From contig OX104123.1 in the NCBI GenBank assembly GCA_944474755.1, forward strand, positions 67,821,898-67,885,897: a DNA stretch of 64,000 bases, written 5' to 3'. Below, piece after piece: positions 1-9,200 of the stretch. Each line of letters opens with the position of its first letter. The stretch's first letter is position 1. A program made the translations under genes and the position numbers. The stretch comes from Limnoperna fortunei (lineage: Eukaryota > Mollusca > Bivalvia > Mytilida > Modiolidae). Under the pieces are notes generated by a model, which worked only from the letters and a program-made list of their open reading frames with translations, had not been told where the DNA came from and did not search any database.

Positions 1-264
1 AAATGCGATCAAATGAGAAACCAATCCAGAAGAGGCTTGGATTCAGTTCAATCCACGAAGATATAAAGCGGGAAATAAAGAAAGGAGAATATAAAGTTAA
101 AATAGCCCCGTCAGATCTGGTGGATTTTGGTGGCCAAAAGTCCTACGATATGACGCATCAACTATTTATACAGGGGAAAGGGACGTTCACTCTACTGTTT
201 GATGGAAGGAAAGGACTACATGATCCACTGCCAGAATATCCTCAAGGGAATGTAACAGCAGCAT
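1..264 (+). CDS. Roc GTPase exon (switch II part), partial
   Basis: The frame is open from base 3 to 264 and stops being coding at the donor GTAAGG (265). The ATG at 3 is not a credible start because the exon enters from outside the window. Residues around 123-137 read DFGGQ, the G3/switch II motif (DxxGQ) of Roc and Ras-like GTPases, followed by a YDMTHQLF segment typical of Roc domains. The exon ends on the first base of a codon (phase 1). Confidence 0.85.
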
Positions 265-3200
265 GTAAGGAATTTGTTAATTGTTTTTAGATTTTTGATC
301 ACGATATCTACTATCAATAAATTACAATTTATAAAATTGTGTCATTATTATCTGCCAGTGTGTATTGATCTGTATGAGTTAAATATGAAAGTTTTCATTC
401 AGCTATTTGTAAAAGAGATTTGACATGCATCAATTTATTTCTTCTATGTTTTTAGTTTTAACAATGTTTTACAGTAAAAACAGTTTTTTACACTTTAAGA
501 AAAATATTTTTATCCAATTTAGCTACATTGCATTGCAGTAAACGATTCATAAAATATAAATCTTTGTACGCATCCAGTATATTCTGACGTGCTTGATTGT
601 TGTAAAACAAAAAATATATATTTACCGATTTGACATAGATACTATGTGTGTGCAGTTGAAGAATGTTTTGTTTTCATGTTAACAGTTTTTTTTATTTGTT
701 TGTATTTGCAGTAATTCTTAAACATTGGGTGGATTCAATTTTGACCTACTGTGCAGAAGATGATGACGATATACTTCCTGTGATTTTGTTTGTGGCAACG
801 CACAGAGACACATTAAATGAGGTAAGTTAAACAACAGATACATAGAACTGGAGGTAATATTTAGCAACTCACAGAAACACATTAATATTGGTAATTTAAA
901 CAACTAACAGAGACTTGTTAAGTTAACAGCTAACAGAGATAAATTCAAGAAAGTAATTTAAACAACTCACAGAAATCAATTTTAAAAGGTAAGTTAACAG
1001 TAAGTGAGGTAAGTAAAACAATAGATACATATAACAGGAGGTAAGTTAAACAACTGATACAGACATGTTAAGTTCAACAGCTAACAGAGATAAATTCAAG
1101 AAAGTAATATTAATTTAAACAACTCACAGAAATTTATTTAAGAACATAAGTTAATATATTTATTGAGGTACGTTAAACATTGCACAGAGATACATTAAAG
1201 TATTTATGTGAAACAACTCACAGATGTAAATTAAAAGAGTTAGCATCAAAGAGACAAATGAAAGGAGATAAATAACCAACTTACTTCGACACATTAAGGT
1301 AAACAACTCACAGAGACAGATTAGAGGAGGACAGTAAAACGTCTGACAGAGATAAATTAATGGAGGTAACTTAAACATTTTACAGGTAAACACTAAATGA
1401 GGCAAGTGAAACAACAAATAGATAAACATAAAAAGAGGTCAGTTAAACATCACACAGATAAACATTAAAGAAGGTAAGTTAAACATCTCACAGTTAAACA
1501 TTAAAGGAGGTAAGTTAATCAACTCACAAACATTAAAGGAGGTAAGTTAATCAACTCACAAACATTAAGGGAGGTAAGTTAAACATCTTACAGAAAAAAA
1601 TTAAAGGAGGTAAGAAAACAGATAAACATAAAATGATGTAAGTTAAACATCTCACAGATAAATATTAAAGGAGGCAAGTTAACAATTAACAAGGACACAT
1701 TAAAGAAGGTAGGTTAACTACTAACAGAGACAAACTAATAGAGGTACGTTATACAACTCAAACGGGGCCCGGTTAGCCGAGTGGTTAAGGTAGTTCGTCT
1801 ACTATTGATCATTGGTATGTCAACACATTACGGTTTGGGTTCGAGTCTCACTGCAGGCAGGGTGTGCTCGACTAGAATCTTAATTAACAAGGATTGTATG
1901 TTTTCCCACCATAGGTCTGGGTTTTCTCTGGTTACTCCGACTTCCCCCAATACAATATGGACGCCATGATATAGCTGACAGACAAAAGATTGGAGGTTAG
2001 TTAAGCAACTCACACTGAAAATACAAATCGCACAGACACATTAGAGAGGGTTAGTTAAACAATTCAAAGAAGGTAACAGAGATACATTAAAGGACTTACG
2101 TTAAGCAACTTACCGAGACAGATTAAACAAGCTGAAAATTTCACAGACATGTTAAAAGGTGTTAAGCAAATGACACAGACATATAACAGAAAGTAAGCTA
2201 AACAAACCAGACACATTAAAGGCGGTACCTGATATATACTTTACAACCAACAGACATATTTATATTGGTATATGTATCAAATAACCAAATAATTCTGATT
2301 GCGCCAACACATTTTCTAATGTTTTTGTTTGTTTTTGCGAAAATAAGTTAATAATATAAAAAACTATTTAAAGAATAGTTACTTTAGGTAATTGTTTTCT
2401 GTTAACACAGAGGCTTGAGTGGGGGAACAGAAAATTATCTTTTTAACCATGAGGGGTGAGGGGAAAAACAAAAAAAAATCTCTTATTAACGCCGATTGTG
2501 GAATTGGGCGAACAGAAAATGTTCTCATAAACACAGAGGGTGTGAGTGGGGAAACAGAACATTCTGATTAACACAGATGGTCTTAGTTGAGGTTCATAAA
2601 ATTCCAGTGGATATTACACTTACAAACGATTTTTCAAAATATATGATACTTGAAATCCTTAAGGGTTTTTTTGTCATCGTTTTAGTTCTGTATCTTTTAT
2701 CTTATTAACACAGAGGGTGTGAGTGGCGAGCAAAAAATAATCGTATTAACACATAGGATGGGAGTGCGGAACAGAAAATACTCTTATTTATACAGATAGT
2801 GGAAATAGGGGAACACAAAATTTACCTAATGTTGTTTGTTTTGTTGACTTTATCATTTATTTAAAGGACAAACAGAAAAAGACGTTGATCGAATTCCAGC
2901 AAGGTCTGAAAGAAATGTTTCAAAACCATGAACGTGCAAATCGTATAAAGTATAATAATATATTCTTCATAAATGGAACAGACAGAAATGATATTGAAGT
3001 TAACAGGCTACAGACAACTTATGTGAACATTGCTTTCCAGCAGAAATCGTGGGGGAAACGGAGGCCAATGGTCTATGTACCTTTGGAGCTACAAATGTCA
3101 GACATGAGATCATCCAACATCAACATCATTTCAAAAGATGATCTAATAAAGATAAATGAAGACAATGATGACCTGGCACTTACAAACAAGGAATTGGATG

Positions 3201-6200
3201 ATTACCTGCAAGAGCAGCATGTATTGGGAAAAATTATGTACTTTAAAAGCCAAGAACTTGAAAACTTTATTATTGTACAGCCAACCTTTCTAGTAGATAT
3301 CTTGAGGTCATTTATTACAGATGAGATGTTCTTCCCAGCTGACATAACTCTTCGAAAAATCTTGACCGAAATGACAAAGACAGGTAAGATTGGTAAAAAA
3401 GATCTGTTCAGACTTTGGGAGCAGGCTGAGTTCAGTCAGCATATACCTGATGATAACTTCAAAGAGTTTGTGGTTAAAGTATTGATTCACCTTGACTTTC
3501 TGGTAGAGCCAAAACGCTACAATGTAAGAGGGAATGTAGCAGATGTTTACCTTATTACCATGCATAATAAAGCAGGAACCAGCCACAAATTTGTGCGAAA
3601 GTCTTGAAGGAAAGAAAACATTGTACCTGTCTTATAAACTTTTAAAGTCGTCAATACCTTCCGCACTCTCTTTTAAGATAATTGGGTGTGCACTTAATGT
3701 GTGGCCTCTGAAGGAGACCGAGGCAGAAGGCGTTTGTTTGTATAACAAAGCTGCAATTTTTCGTATAGACCAATCAAACGAGTTGTATATAGTAGTCAGA
3801 GACAAAAGAGTTGTTGTGTGTTTACAGAATACGAAGTCAAGACAGTTTATATCTCTAGACATTGCTTCATGTATACAAGAATGCTTAACACTTACAATAG
3901 AAAATGCTTTAAAGTTCTACCACAGTAGTTTTGGAAAATTGACTTCGACACTGGGAATCAAAAATTTGATAAACATTGAAACTGGCGAGAAATGTAAAAC
4001 AGGAATTTGTTATCGACCTCTGTCAGAAGCTAAACATATTACTTCGTGGAAATGTGAGAACGGAAAAGTACATGAAACAAAATACCCATTGTACTGGACA
4101 TTTAACAAGGTATGCTTAAAATTGTAAGCACTATAAATTATGCAGAACTAAAATCATACTGCTACATATTGTATATACAAGATATTCATTTTTAATGTAA
4201 CATTCATTTTTCTTGTATAATATACTTCTGTTAATTATAATGTGTTATCCAAGCTATATCTGTCCTTCTGTTGAACTATCAATTGTCAGGCAGGCTACTT
4301 GTGTACTTCTGTAAACTATAATGAGTCCGGCAGCCTGTTTTGTCCTGTTAAATCTAAGGCGTCTAACAGACTACATGTGTCCTGTAAACAATAACGTGTA
4401 TGGTAGGCTACATAAGTCCTTATGTTAACTATTAGGTGTCTGGCATGCTTCTTGTGTCCTGTTAAATTTTAAAGTGTCATGCAGAATACGTGTGTACATC
4501 TGTTACCTATAATGTGTCGGTCAAGAAACTTGTATCCTTCTGTAAATTTAGTGTCGGGCAGGTTACATGTGTCTTGTTAAATATAAGGTGTCTGGCAGGC
4601 TACATATGTCCTGTAAACATTATGTGTCAGACATGCTACATGTCCTGTTATCTATAAGGTGTCAGGCAGGCTACATGTTTCCGGTTAACTATTAGGTGTC
4701 ATACAGGCTATATGCGTTCTGCTAACTACAAAGTGTCGGACAGGCAACATGTGTCCTGCTAACTATAAGGTGTCTGGCAGACTACATCTGTCCTGTTACC
4801 TATAATGTGTCAGTCAGGCTACCATCCTCACAAGTCAGGGTTTCTGTGTCCACATGTGTCCACGAACCCCTGACAAACTTAGCTAGGAAATTCGCGGGCT
4901 AGAAGATTTTCGTATGACGTCAATCCTTTAAAATATCAACTAATGAAATTGCTTGAAAGAAGCAAGTGTTTGGCAGTAGTCATTCTTACTCATTCTGGAG
5001 TGTGAAGAAAACGTAACGCAACTAAATAATAACGCGGTAATAGCAAACTATTAACACTATTGTACAAAATACACTGATTTTCACATGGTCTACGCAACAC
5101 ATCCGTTTGATTTATTTACAATCGACATCGTGATATCCCCTAACCAAGTCGTGAATGAAAGCGAGCTTTTGATTGGCTACATTAAGGTACGATGTAGCCA
5201 ATCAAAATAGTGACTTCTAGCCCGGGAATTTCCTAGCTAAGTTTGTCAGGGATTCGTGGACATATGTGGACACAGACACCCTGACTTGTGAGGATGGCAG
5301 GCTACATGTGTACTGTTAACTATAATATGTCAGGCAGGTACATGTGTCGTGTTAACTTTAAGGTGTCGGACAGACAGGCTACATGTGTCCTATTAACTAT
5401 GTGTCTGGCAGGCTACATGTGTCCTGTTAACTATAAGTTGTTGGACAGCCTACATGTGTCCTACTATTTACTACAAGGTGTCAGGCAGGCTACATGTGTC
5501 CTGTTAACTATAAAGTGTCGGGCAGGATACAGGTATACTGTTAACATGATTAAGTCAGGCAGGCTACACGTGTCATGTTATCTATAAAGTGTTGGGTATA
5601 CTGCATGTTTATTTTTAACTATAAGGTATCAGGCAGGGTACATGCGTACTGTTAACATAAAGTCAGGCATGCTACATGTGTCCCTCTGATAACTATAAGG
5701 TGCCAAGCAGGCTTATTTATGATAAACTGTAAGTCGGCTAACTATAAATTATCTTGCATTGATGTTCATTAATCATTATCATTGATATTGTCGGCTGTCA
5801 GCTGACAATAATCTATTAATACATCACCATATAGTTAGCCTGTTAGACAATACATTATTTCTTATGAATAAATTTTCACCGGTCATTCTTATAGATATTG
5901 TTTACTTTCATACAGGTAGCTGTAAACGTAGATTATGTGCTAAATATAAAATGTAAATTTTAAACATGTATCACTGTGTCGACGTTCTGTCAGCATTAAC
6001 CAAATAACTGATATATAACATCTTTTTGTTTACAGAAACAAGTCTGTACAACTGACTGTACAGGTAGGTTTATAAATGTGAAATCAGAGTATGTTAAATA
6101 TTTAATTTCTCACTGTACAACCTTATAAATGTGCACGTCGATAAATGTTTGAATTGCTTGCAAACTAATATTTATATGCTTCCATAATTCATATTAAAAC

Positions 6201-9200
6201 CTAATTCCAATGGGGATAATTGTTTGAACTGATTTAAGGCAGCTTTTTAATATGAAGATGTTATAAGTTGTTATTTTACATTGTCATCATGCATACCCAA
6301 ATAAGTAACATGATATAGTAGGAGCATTGATGCCAGAGTAAAATAAATATGAGTAATGCAATTTAAGTTATTTTTCTTGTTACTGAAATAAACAACACTA
6401 TATAGTCATTGTTTAATATACAGAAATAAAGATAATGTAGAGTATTTAGCTGATTATGGCTAATTTACAGGTCTTGATAAAGATTCTTTCAAGTTATGTC
6501 CAAAAGACAAACATCTTGCAAGACTGGCTTCACTTATTGGTATGCGTAAGTTTCCAGAATTTGTCATCAGACTTGGACTTTCAAGAGATAAGTGGGAATC
6601 ATTGGAATACAAGCACCAGGGTGGGAATGTTGATATAATGAAAATTGAGGCATTGTGTGCTTGGAAAAATTGCATGGATAATCCATCATTTCAAGATTTG
6701 CAGGACGCCATTACTGGAATTGAAAACAACTGTCACATACTTTGTCAGGTAATACAATTGTCACCAATGGTCAGTGTCAAATATGGGGAATAATAATAAT
6801 AATTAAATAATGCAGTGTATCATCATTGAGAAAGGAGGTCAGTCTAATTAATAGACTTAATACAGCTTGTCAGGACAATAGTTTAATAATTTTAATGACC
6901 ATGCAAAACGTATATCTTCCGTAACAATTTAACGAAGGCAGTTCACGTGATAAAATAAATTACTAAAAACAAATTATAGTGAAATATTTTTTAAGATACA
7001 TTAAAAAATCTGACCCTAAGGCACAATGTCTAAAAGCTACACACATGTTTAATTTTGCTAATAGGAACTGAAAATAAATGTTGATTATTTATTACATTTT
7101 AAGGTATTAAAGATTTATTCTGATGTAATATAATTAATTTTGGCATACAAAATAGACTTATAGTTTATTTGTTAGTTTATTGACTTATTGCCAAATAGAT
7201 GAAAAATAGCAAAGAAAACCGACTGAACAACAAGAGGCAAAAGCCAAGGGACAGTTACAATTACGGATATAGACAAACACAACACAAAAACAAAAATCAT
7301 AAAACACAAAAAGGGAGTAACCCAATAAAAACCATGGGTGCACTCAGATGGTCCGGGCGAGTTAGCAGTGCCTGCCTCTAATTAGACACCCGTCGAGTTA
7401 CTCATTGTCTTGTCTAGGGAAAAGTCAAAACCAGGAATAGGAAACACTACCTATGACTTAGCGAAAATGTCAGATCGTATTTGAGACACTGATTTCCCAT
7501 AACAATCAATTAAGATGTGGTGCCGACCATAGAACTTCTGGAGAGATAACATCAACCTAGGTACAACAAAACATTGCTTGAGTAGTTTTGCAGTCAACAG
7601 CATTGATCGGTCTAGAAAATCAGAATAACGATCGCAGGAACATTCAAGACGGTTTTGAATGCAAATCACATCCGCTTACTTAATATTAAATCTAACTTAT
7701 TAATAACTGAGATATCAGTTATATAATTTGAAGTCTGTTAATCTGTAGTCGAGGTCATTATCCCATGGATGGCCTGTGCAAAAGTAACCGACAGGGCGAG
7801 ACATCTAACCTGATCCTTTGTCACCACTTTGCGTTCGTCGTCGTCGTCGGCGTCTGTAGACTTACATTTTAATCTTCTTCTCTGAAACCACTTGGCCAAT
7901 TGAAACCAAACTTAGTCAAAAAGTTCATTGGATGGACCTTTTCAAAGTTTGTGTTTTTTATTCTGATTAGAAAACTAATATGGCCGCCACCGCAGGACTT
8001 AGTTTATCATTGGACCCTATGAGAAAAGGTTTTAAAAGGCTTCTTCTTTGAAACCAGTAGACCAATGGAAACAAACTTTCTAGCAATATTGTTTGGATGG
8101 TCCTCTTTAAAGTTATTGTTTTCATACAAATCGGAAAATCAAAATGGCTGCCACCGCAGGACAGTTTTACATTAGACCCTATAGCAAAAATTTTAAAATC
8201 TTTCTTCTCTGATACTGGTTAATCAATGGAAACACAACTTACTAGCTATTTTGTTAGGATGGATACAGTTTTTGTTTTATACCTATTGGAAATACAAAAT
8301 GACTGCCCCCACAGGATTTAGCTTAAGATATTTTGGTGGTCTCAACACAGATGTTATTTATGCCCGTAGAAATTGAAAATTACAGGACTTAGTTTAGCAT
8401 CAGAGAAATACCATCTTTATTGGCTATAAAATCATTTGAGCGATACAAGCTCTTAAGAGCTTCTGATTAGTGAAAAAATCTCACTTGAAATTACATATAT
8501 GCAGTATTACACAAATTATGCTAAATTTAAAAAAAGGGAAAATAATATGGGTGTCCACGAATTTTTTGCGGCGGGAATTTAACCTTAAAGTTTTAGAATG
8601 ATTTTTCTACTTTCATTTCAATGTTGTGGTCACATTGTACCAGATTACGCAATTTAGGAAGTGCTTCCACTGTAATGACATTGACTAGACAAAACATATT
8701 ATTGTTCTACAGCAATGCGATACCTTTCAATATTCTTAAGCAGTAGCAATTATAGGGAAAGACAGAAAGAAAAGAAAATTGGCATAGCATTTTCATTCTC
8801 CCATGTTTTAACATACTTTTGAAATTCATTTCGTAAATAAGATAATGACACTTCAAGGAGTAACTATTAAATTGACTCCATTTCTGAATCTAAAACTGAA
8901 TAGAAAAATAGAAAAGTCAGATGTCTTAATCATGATAACCTGACCTCAAAGTACCAAAAATACACACAAGAAACAAAGTTAATGTGTATTAATATAGGTC
9001 AAATATTGGGCATATATAAATAGACAATTATAAATAAAATTCAAAACGAAACTATATGCACGCATCTGTATAATTGCTTACAGATCCATTCTGATTGTAT
9101 GAAAAATCGTTGTAATTAAAGCTCAGGTCGCACAAAAACATTATGTATGTAAATGACATGTTCAACCAAAAGTAACACTAGGCCAGTGAAACTCCGTTTT

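Noticed and set aside
1764..1860. A functional tRNA gene
   Set aside because: A and B boxes are present but the acceptor stem does not close and SINE body follows.
3308..3586. A minus-strand gene opposite the COR exon
   Set aside because: Shadow frame of a clear coding exon.
5288..5587. A cysteine-rich small protein
   Set aside because: Translation of minisatellite DNA with periodic residues only.
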